A stretch of 64,000 nucleotides of DNA from CAWIJJ01 sp963836425. Lineage in GTDB: Bacteria > Acidobacteriota > Terriglobia > Bryobacterales > Bryobacteraceae. The stretch covers positions 248,001 through 312,000 of the forward strand of contig CAWIJJ010000004.1 of assembly GCA_963836425.1 (NCBI GenBank). Direction: 5' to 3'. The notes under the pieces were generated by a model. The model searched no databases, was not told the DNA's origin, and saw only the letters and a program-made list of their open reading frames with translations. Position 1 is the first letter of the stretch. Every line of letters starts with the position of its first letter. The position numbers and the translations under genes were made by a program. Positions 56,925 to 64,000 of the stretch are shown piece by piece.

Positions 56925-58112
56925 ATGAATCTCTCCAGTCCGCTGGCGGATATCACCTCCCTTTATGTGCAGGAGATCGGAGCGCTCCTGTTCGGGATGG
57001 TCTTCTTCTTCCTGTACAGGCAGTCGCGGGTGGTGTATTTCGGCCTGTGGGCCGTGGCCTGGGTGATGCGGTTTCTGGCGGCGATTTTCGGTTACAACCT
57101 GCTACGCACGGGCCATTCCGGGTGGCTCGCTCCCTACGCCACGTTCGAGTTCGGCTTTGTGATCGTGCTCATTTCGGCGGCCCGGGCCGGCTTCGCTTCC
57201 GATGTGAAGGACTGGCGCACGGTGCTGCGTCTGATCGCGATCCTTCCCATTTTCGTGGCCCTGGTTTGGGCCATCGGATTGTACGGCGGGCTGGGCGCGT
57301 ATCACGCGTCGCACGCGCTGGTGCTGGGGTTTGTCTATTTCTACAATTTCGCGACTTTGCGGAAGAACCAGGGGCTCGGCAGCCGCATCTTCCGCTTCTC
57401 GCTGCTGATGCTGGCGGTGGTTTTTCTGGAGCATGCGATCGTGTTCCTGTATCTCTACAACACCGGCAATGCGCCGGCTTGGGCGAAGTACCTGCACCAT
57501 GAGTCCTATTACGATTTCGCCCTCCACTGCGTGCTGGCGTTCGCAGCCATGGCTATGTGGAGCGAGAGCCAGATCGACCGGATCCGCGATCTCGGCTCCG
57601 AACTGGACTTTCTGCGCCGCGAGGCAAAACACAGCCTCGAACTGGACCGGCTGACCGGCCTCTACAACCAGTCCGCCCTGGCCCGGCGGACCGAACAGAC
57701 CGAGCCTTACGAAGGTGTGGTGGCGGTTTGCGACATGGACAACTTCAAAGAGGTGAACGACCGCTACGGCCACCTGGTAGGCGACGAAATCCTGCGTAAT
57801 ATCGGCAACCTGTTGCAATCCTCCATCCGTCACGAGGACGAAGCATTCCGCTGGGGCGGCGACGAATTCGTTGTTCTTTTTCGGAACCAGCGCTCCGAGG
57901 TGGCCCAAAAACGGATGGCGGAGATCGAAGGGCGGCTGCGGGGATTTCAGGTGCGTGGATTCGGAGTGTTGCCGATCAGTTTCAGTTGGGGCACGGCGGA
58001 GGCGTTCGACCGTCCGCTGCGGGAGGCCCTGGACCAGGCGGACCAGAACATGTATGCCTTGAAGCGGGCGCGCAGTGGAGAGGGCGCCCGCGAGCGCCCT
58101 CCCGTCGTGTAG
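56925..58112 (+). CDS. Membrane diguanylate cyclase (GGDEF)
   Basis: 395 residues. Six or seven membrane helices fill residues ~15-215 and probably form the sensor part. A linker coil leads to a GGDEF domain starting DRLTGLYNQSALARR. The active site is RWGGDEF with GGDEF at 311-315, so c-di-GMP synthesis should be possible. A canonical inhibitory I-site (RHED) ends five residues before it. No EAL domain. Starts 3 nt after ymdB, with a poor ribosome-binding site, so probably coupled. Convergent with the NHL gene, 3 nt apart. Confidence 0.92.
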   Translation: MNLSSPLADITSLYVQEIGALLFGMVFFFLYRQSRVVYFGLWAVAWVMRFLAAIFGYNLLRTGHSGWLAPYATFEFGFVIVLISAARAGFASDVKDWRTVLRLIAILPIFVALVWAIGLYGGLGAYHASHALVLGFVYFYNFATLRKNQGLGSRIFRFSLLMLAVVFLEHAIVFLYLYNTGNAPAWAKYLHHESYYDFALHCVLAFAAMAMWSESQIDRIRDLGSELDFLRREAKHSLELDRLTGLYNQSALARRTEQTEPYEGVVAVCDMDNFKEVNDRYGHLVGDEILRNIGNLLQSSIRHEDEAFRWGGDEFVVLFRNQRSEVAQKRMAEIEGRLRGFQVRGFGVLPISFSWGTAEAFDRPLREALDQADQNMYALKRARSGEGARERPPVV

Positions 58113-58115
58113 CCT

Positions 58116-61100
58116 CTACCGGCCGATGTAGATGACGACCTGGTAGCCGGACGTTATGTCATTACTGGGTACGCTGTTCGCAAAGACGTGCAGTGTCGCA
58201 GGCGCGTTCGGCACGATGTTTGTCGGGATGTGGATGTTGATCTGCCAGAAACCGGGAAATTGCGGAGACAGTCCAGAGAACGCAACCCACTCGTTCGCCG
58301 GGGGATCCAGATTTCCGCGATTGTATTCGTCCAATGCAATTCCATTCAACAGAACCCGAGGGGTAAACGGCGTTCGGACCAAAGTCGTCGGAGGCTCTCC
58401 ATCCGGAGGCGCTCCGGGGACAAGACCTTGGCCGGTTGCGTAAATCTCCACAACCGATCCGCGAGGAGCCGGATTAGATGGTCCATTGACGGTGCCGTCC
58501 TGGTTGATGACGGCAGCGCGGCGCTGGGGACCCGCGTCATCCAAAATAAAGACTCCCGGTGAAACGGGATTCATCTGAACGGAACCAGCGGCGTAAATCC
58601 TGCCGGTCGATTTCTGTACGACCAACACCTCGGCGCTACCGCTTGTCGGCGCGGACCAAGGCACCACAATGTTGATTCTGTGAGGAGAGACGAAATAGAT
58701 GGGTGCAGGCGTATCGTTGACCAAAACCTGGATGTCCGCAAGCTCCTTCGGCGGGGGGTAAACCAACGGACTTGTTATGGTGCCAAACGTTGGAGTGCCG
58801 CTGCCATCGCAAGCGCTATCCACCACACAGATCTGCGCCTGAGTATTTGGGGCCAACGGCCGGCTCAGTATGCGGTTGCCGTTATTCATCCCGCGCAGTC
58901 CTGGATAGAAGACCGAAACGCGGCTGGAAACATCGGCCACCGTGAGCGCGCCGAATCGATCCTGGGTGATTGCCGTGGGGCTGCCCGCCGCCTGCACACT
59001 GGCTGTAAAATTCTGATTGCTGATCAGAGTATCGAAGCGGGGATAGCGACGGACCTGGCCGGTAGCATTGTCCGCCACCCAGACCTCTCCGGAGACTTCG
59101 CTTACGTAGACGGCCCGCGGCTGGGTGACCCCGGCGAGACTGAGTGCAGCGTTGGCATCCCGGTCCGGCGTGCCCGACCCGGCAATCTGGTCGAAAATCG
59201 CCACACGATTGTTGCCGGAATCCGCGACGTACAATCTCGCCTCGGTATCTACGGCAATGTGTTTGGGCGCGTTCATCCGGTTGGGCGCCGACCCGCTGCC
59301 GGTTGAGGTGAAATTGGGCTGGCCAAAAACCTTGGTGGCGGGCCGTCCGTTGTCGGACGAAGTGAAACCGCCGTTTTGGAACGCGAAGTAAAGCACCCGG
59401 TTATGCACTTCGTCGGAGACCACGATGCCGTTAGATTGCGCGACGGCGATGCCATACGGCGCCGCCATTGTGCGGTCGGTCGGGTCGGTGACCTTAATCA
59501 AGAAATTCGGCTGGCCGAGAACCAGGTCCGCCCGCTGTTCACCCTGCTGGTTGAACGGGGCGGGGAAACGCAGGACGCGGGCATTGCCGTGGTCGGCGAC
59601 ATAGAGATTGCCGGAAGCGTCCACCGCCAGGCCAATCGGTTCGCACAAGCTCGTCTGCGAGGGTTTGTCCGGATTGCCTGTCTGATTGCAGAGCCCGCCC
59701 CGGAAGTCGGGCTGTCCGATCACCAGGTCTGCCGTCATTCCGGGTTTCACCGAGCGAAAATCCCGGAATCCCAGGATCCGGTGATTGTAGGTGTCCGCCA
59801 CGTAAAGATGGGGCACATCGGTCGTGCTGTCGACAGCGACACCGGAATCGAGTCCTGTCGTGCGGTTGGTCCTGGCGCCCACGAACGCGAACTCCCGCCC
59901 TTCGAGCAGGTTGATGGAACTGCTTTGAAAATCGTCCTGGCCGAGGACGCGGGTTGCAGCGGTGAAGGATTCGCCCGACGGGGGTAGAACGATGAGCCGG
60001 TGATTGAACGTGTCGGCGACGTACAGTGCACCGTTGGCGTACGCAGCGCCGAGCGGCTGGTACAGAGTTCCCGGGCCGGGCTGCCCGACGAAGGACCCGG
60101 TTGTGGTTTGATTCGCACCGGCACTGTGAAAGTCGGGTTGTCCCACCTGGAAGGCGGCCAGGGGAGAGAACAGCGCAGCGGCCTCGGGCCAGGTTGCGAT
60201 CGGATCGAAGATCAGGATACGGTTGTGCAGGGAGTCGACCACTGCCGGCCGGGAACCGACAAAGAAGATGGAGGTGGGACCCGCAAGATCGGTACGGTCC
60301 AACTGGTCCTGGGAAGTGGGTTGCCCTGGAATGACCCCGAGAATCCGGGACGCCGACGGATCGTTAGTCGTGAACGGCTCGAAAATCAACACCCGGCTCA
60401 CGTTTCCAGTGCTATCGCTATCGGAAACCCAGAGCCGGCCGGCTGAGTCGAAAGCTACGGCGATGGGAATGGCGAAAGCATTTGCTGCCGTCCGTGTCGC
60501 ATTCGTCACGGCCACGCGCATGTTGGTGAAATCCGGCTGACCGACCACCAGGTCCGCCTCCAGAGAGCCGCCACCTTTGGCGAGCTCCGTCTTCGGAAAG
60601 CGGAGCACTCGCCGGTTCGCCGGATCCACCACCCACAGGTTTCCTGCGGAGTCGAATGTGATGTTGACGCTGAAGGTGCTGGCAAGATTCAACCCGGACT
60701 TGCCGCTGCCGGCGGCCTTTGAGCTAAGGTTCGGCTGACCGAGGTACAAGTCCGGAAAGGGGTTCCCCTGGTTATCAAAGGGGCGTTTGAAGCGGAGCAC
60801 CCGATTGTTCCCGGTATCGACAACGTAGAGATTGCCGTCTGCATCCACCGCCAGGCCCGTGGGGTTCGTCAGACCCGTCGAGAACGCGGTTCCCGGCCCC
60901 TGGGCTCCGGTGTGAAAGAAGTCTATTTGACCGATCACCAGATCGGCAGCCTGGCCGTTCGAGAAGCTCGATGCATCTCTCCACGCGAGTACCCGGTTAT
61001 TTCCGGTGTCACTGACATAGAGGATAGGCGGGGAAGCCGAGGTGTCAACGGCCACGCCGCGAGGCGCCGCCAACGCTCTTGCATCCGCGAGGTTCGGATT

Positions 61101-61241
61101 GAATGAAAAGAGTTCGTTCTTTTCGGATGCCGGACGGCCCAGCACGCGGGAGGCTACCGGGTTCAATGCGGGCAATTGCTGCGCAACGGCCGCAGCGCCG
61201 GACAACAACAACGTAACAGCCGTAAAGGAGAGTTTTCTCAT
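58116..61241 (-). CDS. Secreted NHL-repeat propeller protein with TIGR03437-type C-terminus
   Basis: 1,041 residues from the ATG at 61241 (signal peptide MRKLSFTAVTLLLSGAAAVA); a longer upstream frame is unsupported. Residues ~40-800 hold many NHL repeats with the cores LYVVDTGNNRVLRF, LWVVDPANRRVLRF, LYVADHGNARVLRF and LYVADSGNNRVAIF, spaced by Q-P-D/N-F turns (VIGQPDF). The last ~240 residues match the TIGR03437 pattern (SPHRINIVVPWSAP, VEIYATGQGLVPGAPPDG). Presumably an extracellular binding or scaffolding protein; ligand unknown. Confidence 0.82.
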   Translation of the reverse strand: MRKLSFTAVTLLLSGAAAVAQQLPALNPVASRVLGRPASEKNELFSFNPNLADARALAAPRGVAVDTSASPPILYVSDTGNNRVLAWRDASSFSNGQAADLVIGQIDFFHTGAQGPGTAFSTGLTNPTGLAVDADGNLYVVDTGNNRVLRFKRPFDNQGNPFPDLYLGQPNLSSKAAGSGKSGLNLASTFSVNITFDSAGNLWVVDPANRRVLRFPKTELAKGGGSLEADLVVGQPDFTNMRVAVTNATRTAANAFAIPIAVAFDSAGRLWVSDSDSTGNVSRVLIFEPFTTNDPSASRILGVIPGQPTSQDQLDRTDLAGPTSIFFVGSRPAVVDSLHNRILIFDPIATWPEAAALFSPLAAFQVGQPDFHSAGANQTTTGSFVGQPGPGTLYQPLGAAYANGALYVADTFNHRLIVLPPSGESFTAATRVLGQDDFQSSSINLLEGREFAFVGARTNRTTGLDSGVAVDSTTDVPHLYVADTYNHRILGFRDFRSVKPGMTADLVIGQPDFRGGLCNQTGNPDKPSQTSLCEPIGLAVDASGNLYVADHGNARVLRFPAPFNQQGEQRADLVLGQPNFLIKVTDPTDRTMAAPYGIAVAQSNGIVVSDEVHNRVLYFAFQNGGFTSSDNGRPATKVFGQPNFTSTGSGSAPNRMNAPKHIAVDTEARLYVADSGNNRVAIFDQIAGSGTPDRDANAALSLAGVTQPRAVYVSEVSGEVWVADNATGQVRRYPRFDTLISNQNFTASVQAAGSPTAITQDRFGALTVADVSSRVSVFYPGLRGMNNGNRILSRPLAPNTQAQICVVDSACDGSGTPTFGTITSPLVYPPPKELADIQVLVNDTPAPIYFVSPHRINIVVPWSAPTSGSAEVLVVQKSTGRIYAAGSVQMNPVSPGVFILDDAGPQRRAAVINQDGTVNGPSNPAPRGSVVEIYATGQGLVPGAPPDGEPPTTLVRTPFTPRVLLNGIALDEYNRGNLDPPANEWVAFSGLSPQFPGFWQINIHIPTNIVPNAPATLHVFANSVPSNDITSGYQVVIYIGR

Positions 61242-61372
61242 GGGACTATTGGGGGGCGCGACGCGGGATGCGCTCCCCAAGAGGATACCAGACACCCGGA
61301 TGGGGCAGGAGGGCCATGGGTACCATAGCGGACGGTTCGCGGCCGCGGCCAAGGCTGGTGATAGACTGAAGG

Positions 61373-62095
61373 TTGACCCAAGATAACGATCGCCGGCTAA
61401 GGGTGTGCGCGGTCAGTTTCCTGAACACGGCCCCGCTGGTTTGGGGCATGCTGCGCGGTCCTCAGAAGGACCTTTTCGACCTGGAGTTCCGCGTTCCCTC
61501 CGCGTGCGCCGACGCGCTGGCAGCGGGTACCGCGGACATCGGAATCATCCCCGCTTTCGAACTCACCCGTCAGAGCCTCGAAATCATTCCGGGAACCGGA
61601 ATCGCCTGCCACGGTCCGGTGCGGAGCATTCTCCTGGTGTCGTCCAGGCCCGCGGGGCAAATCCGGACCGTAGCGGCCGACACCAGTTCCCGCACGTCGG
61701 TTCAACTTGCTCGTGTTCTTCTGGAGATGCGCTACGGCATCAGGCCGCTGCTGATCCCGCATGCGCCGGACGTTGAAAAGATGCTTCAGGTGGCCGACGC
61801 GGCGCTGGTGATCGGCGATCCGGCATTGCGGGTGGAACCAGCCCGCCTGCCGTATCACACGCTGGACCTGGGAGCGGAGTGGACCGAGATGACCGGCATG
61901 CCGATGGTGTTCGCAGTCTGGGCGGCGCGGCCGGGTCTGGTGAGCCCCGCGGTGGTGGAAGCTTTCCGGGGCTCGTACGAGTACGGGCGCGAGCGCATGG
62001 ACGAAATCGTTGCCGCCGAATCCGCCCGCCGCGAGTTCGCGCCGGAATTCGTACGGGAGTACCTGACGCGCCACATCGTGCATGAACATCCGACG
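61373..62095 (+). CDS. mqnA: Menaquinone biosynthesis MqnA-type enzyme, cut off by the contig junction
   Basis: The N-terminal ~240 residues are MqnA-like: RVCAVSFLNTAPLVWGM, ADIGIIPAFEL, and the region TSVQLARVLLEMRYGIRP. MqnA is the chorismate dehydratase of the futalosine menaquinone pathway. The start may be TTG 61373 or, more conventionally, GTG 61403. At about 62,085-62,105, some 30-40 residues before the expected end, the frame passes into unrelated DNA and stays open by chance. So the enzyme is truncated here only by the join; the native 3' end is missing. Confidence 0.85.
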
Positions 62096-62105
62096 ACGGG
62101 GTCGC
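62085..62105. other. Chimeric junction: acidobacterial to Streptomyces-type DNA
   Basis: On the plus strand, MqnA homology stops after RHIVHEH. On the minus strand, the Streptomyces-type RodZ-like protein reaches its expected end at about LTYTKGDPVVG and then loses sense. Both meet at the same place. Confidence 0.85.
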
Positions 62106-62923
62106 CCTTCGTGTACGTCAGTCGCTCGACCTGGCCGGGCTGGAACTGGTCGTCGATCTTCTTGCCGTTCACGTACAGCTTGATGGCGCCCGCGTCGCCG
62201 AGGACCAGGTCGATCTTCGTCTTGTCCTGGAAGGTCTTGGACTCGCCCTGCTTGAGCAGACCGTCGAAGAGGAGCCGGCCGTTGTGGTCCTTGGCGGAGA
62301 TCCAGCTGCGCCCGTCGGGGGCGCTCACCTGGACGGTCACCTTGTCCTGCGGGGCCGCCGCGATGGCGCTGTCGGTGGGCTCGGGCTTCGGGTCGGCGGG
62401 CTTGCTGATCTTGGGGGTGGCCGAGGTGGTGGACGTACTGGCGGTCGGTGTGGTGCCCTCGGCGACCGACGACTTCGCGTCGCTCCCACCGCCGCCCTTG
62501 ACCACGGTGAACCCGACGAAGCCGATCACGGCGACGATCGCCGCGACCATGGCGGCGGTCCAGTTCGGCCCGCGGCGCTCGGGCCGGATCCGTTCCGCCT
62601 CGAACATCGGGGCGGCGGGGGTGGGCGCGGGCCGCCCGCCGTGTTCGGCGTCGTAGCGGGCGAGCAGCGGGGCCGGATCGAGGTGACGGCCCGGGCCAGG
62701 GTCCGGATGTGGCCGCGCGCGTACACGTCACCGCCGCAGGGGGCGAAGTCGTCCTGCTCGATGGCATGCACGATGGCGATACGGACCCGGGTGGCGTTGC
62801 TGACGTCGTCGACGGTCAGTCCTGCCTCGATGCGCGCCTGCTTCAGGGCGCGGCCGACCGAGAGGCCTTCTTCGGTGCTCGTCGAACGGACGCTCGTCTT
62901 CACGGGGAGTTGCCGATGGACAC
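62096..62923 (-). pseudogene. Streptomyces-type RodZ-like HTH membrane protein, frameshifted
   Basis: Pieces in different frames assemble into one actinobacterial protein. It has an N-terminal helix-turn-helix (VGRALKQARIEAGLTVDD, then ARGHIRTLARAV), a linker (DPAPLLARYDAEHGG), a membrane helix (AAMVAAIVAVIGFVGFTVV), a Thr/Ser/Pro-rich spacer, and a DUF4115-like end (KIDLVLGDAGAIKLYVNGK). GTG 62921-62923 gives the usual start (SIGNSP) but hits a TGA at once. Further shifts lie near 62870 and near 62690 (GTCACCTCGAT where GTCCACCTCGAT is expected). The shifts look like consensus errors. It sits downstream of ftsK, as in Streptomyces. Confidence 0.75.
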
Positions 62924-62967
62924 GGGGGCGCCTTTCGAGCGTTTAGCCACCTGTGCTGGAGGTTCAG

Positions 62968-64000
62968 CTAGGGGGGGTCGAAAGGGTGGGGCAACCGGGC
63001 GGTGAGGACTTTGTACGCCATCGGAATGGCCGGTGCACGCCTGATGGTGGGGCACGGCCTTTCCCCTCCCTCAACTTGACGTACGCCGAAGGGAAACGGT
63101 TGCCCGATTTCCCTTACGGGTGAGTCACGATCGAACATCGGTGGCCCGAACCCGCTCCGTGGACTCCCTCGGTCAGCCTCCCCACGAATCACCGCGAGCA
63201 CTCCATCCAGCTCGTCAGCCTTCACAAGAACGTCACGCGCCTTGGAGCCCTCGCTCGGCCCGACGATGCCGCGGGACTCCATGAGGTCCATCAGCCGCCC
63301 CGCCTTGGCGAAGCCGACCCGCAGCTTGCGCTGGAGCATCGAGGTGGACCCGAACTGCGTGGAGACGACCAGCTCGGCGGCCTGGCACAGCAGGTCGAGG
63401 TCGTCGCCGATGTCCTCGTCGATCTCCTTCTTCTGCTTGGTGCCCACGGTGACGTCGTCCCGGAAGACCGGCGCCATCTGGTCCTTGCAGTGCTGGACGA
63501 TCGCCGCGACCTCGTCCTCGGTGACGAAGGCGCCCTGCATACGGGTGGGCTTGTTGGCCCCCATCGGCAGGAAGAGCCCGTCGCCCTTGCCGATCAGCTT
63601 CTCGGCGCCGGGCTGGTCGAGGATGACCCGCGAGTCGGCCAGCGAGGAGGTGGCGAAGGCGAGCCTGGACGGCACGTTCGCCTTGATCAGACCGGTGACG
63701 ACGTCCACGGACGGCCGCTGGGTGGCGAGCACCAGGTGGATGCCGGCCGCGCGCGCGAGCTGCGTGATGCGCACGATCGCGTCCTCGACGTCGCGCGGGG
63801 CGACCATCATCAGGTCGGCGAGCTCGTCGACGATCACCAGCAGATACGGGTACGGCGTCAGCTCGCGCTCGCTGCCCTCGGGCAGCTTGACCTTGCCGTT
63901 CCTGATGGCCTCGTTGAAGTCGTCGATGTGCCGGAAGCCGAACGCCGCGAGGTCGTCGTAGCGCAGATCCATCTCCCGTACGACCCACTGCAGCGCCTCG
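62968..64000 (-). CDS. ftsK: FtsK/SpoIIIE DNA translocase, C-terminal part, Streptomyces-type (5' end beyond the window)
   Basis: The frame enters at 64000 in the motor domain and shows DLAAFGFRHIDDFNEAI, Walker B LLVIVDELADLMM, GIHLVLATQRPSVDVVTGLI, SRLAFATSSLADSRVILDQPG (motif in two parts) and the gamma winged helix (STSMLQRKLRVGFAKAGRLM, ending in ELDGVLAVIRGE). FtsK pumps DNA at septa. Actinobacterial proteins end at that point; here a TGA at 63173-63175 is one base out of frame and the reading runs on to 62968, another likely indel. Residues match Streptomyces closely, unlike anything else in the window. Confidence 0.88.
   Translation of the reverse strand, partial: EALQWVVREMDLRYDDLAAFGFRHIDDFNEAIRNGKVKLPEGSERELTPYPYLLVIVDELADLMMVAPRDVEDAIVRITQLARAAGIHLVLATQRPSVDVVTGLIKANVPSRLAFATSSLADSRVILDQPGAEKLIGKGDGLFLPMGANKPTRMQGAFVTEDEVAAIVQHCKDQMAPVFRDDVTVGTKQKKEIDEDIGDDLDLLCQAAELVVSTQFGSTSMLQRKLRVGFAKAGRLMDLMESRGIVGPSEGSKARDVLVKADELDGVLAVIRGEADRGSPRSGFGPPMFDRDSPVREIGQPFPFGVRQVEGGERPCPTIRRAPAIPMAYKVLTARLPHPFDPP

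Noticed and set aside
61373..62656. A 427-residue fusion protein of MqnA with a C-terminal extension
   Set aside because: The extension is the antisense reading of a Streptomyces-type gene; the fusion exists only because of the contig junction.
62096..64000. Horizontal transfer from Streptomyces into an acidobacterium
   Set aside because: The boundary cuts a core gene, no integrase or transposase is present, and the segment is rich in frameshifts; a chimeric contig is simpler.

Overview
The first ~62.1 kb reads as one high-GC bacterial genome of the Acidobacteriota, most like the Solibacter/Bryobacter group. The inference rests on family content: a secreted VWFA-domain protein of the acidobacterial type, two large secreted proteins with the C-terminal domain (TIGR03437 type) common in that group, secreted beta-propeller and putative-Ig proteins, bacillithiol synthesis (BshA), and a futalosine-pathway menaquinone enzyme (MqnA). 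No rRNA, tRNA, CRISPR array, prophage or insertion sequence was recognised.

Layout. 1-5.3 kb: edge of an MNT nucleotidyltransferase, a DUF4239 membrane protein, a GH20 hexosaminidase and an S55 peptidase-family protein; the last two carry apparent frameshifts. 5.3-11.2 kb: secreted beta-propeller protein, queA with a radical SAM gene, and a Tat-exported Gfo/Idh/MocA oxidoreductase. 11.2-15.6 kb: housekeeping block rplM-rpsI, rpsB-tsf-pyrH and galE. 15.6-21.6 kb: a minus-strand series (sugar-phosphate transferase, pyrE-like, methyltransferase with leader, histidine kinase, beta-propeller lipoprotein, bshA). 21.6-24.5 kb: TIGR03437-type surface protein, then an ECF sigma/anti-sigma pair. 25-32.5 kb: thrS, aldo/keto reductase, a UvrC-like nuclease whose 3' end has been amplified into a seven-copy mosaic tandem array, VWFA protein, GNAT, DUF465 and Smr genes. 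32.5-43.3 kb: a giant putative-Ig protein, then recO-glyQ-glyS-ppdK. 43.3-46.3 kb: two receiver-domain fusions (DUF3052; a Clp-type AAA+ ATPase) behind infA and a cold-shock gene. 46.4-61.3 kb: an orphan Cas6-like RAMP, a hydrolase, an S9 peptidase, a PcrA-type helicase with an overlapping 52-aa basic ORF, an amino-acid permease, a deoxyhypusine synthase-like protein, YmdB, a diguanylate cyclase and an NHL-repeat protein.

The last ~1.9 kb is different. In the middle of mqnA (about 62,085-62,105) the sequence switches to Streptomyces-type genes on the opposite strand: a RodZ-like helix-turn-helix membrane protein with several frameshifts, and the C-terminal motor of FtsK/SpoIIIE. This is best explained as a chimeric contig join, not as acidobacterial gene content.

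The strongest items for follow-up are the chimeric junction, the mosaic repeat array after the UvrC-like gene, the AAA+/receiver fusion with its neighbour, the orphan Cas6-like gene, two unannotated microproteins, and -10-like boxes sitting 8-13 nt before several start codons, which suggests leaderless or very short-leader transcripts.
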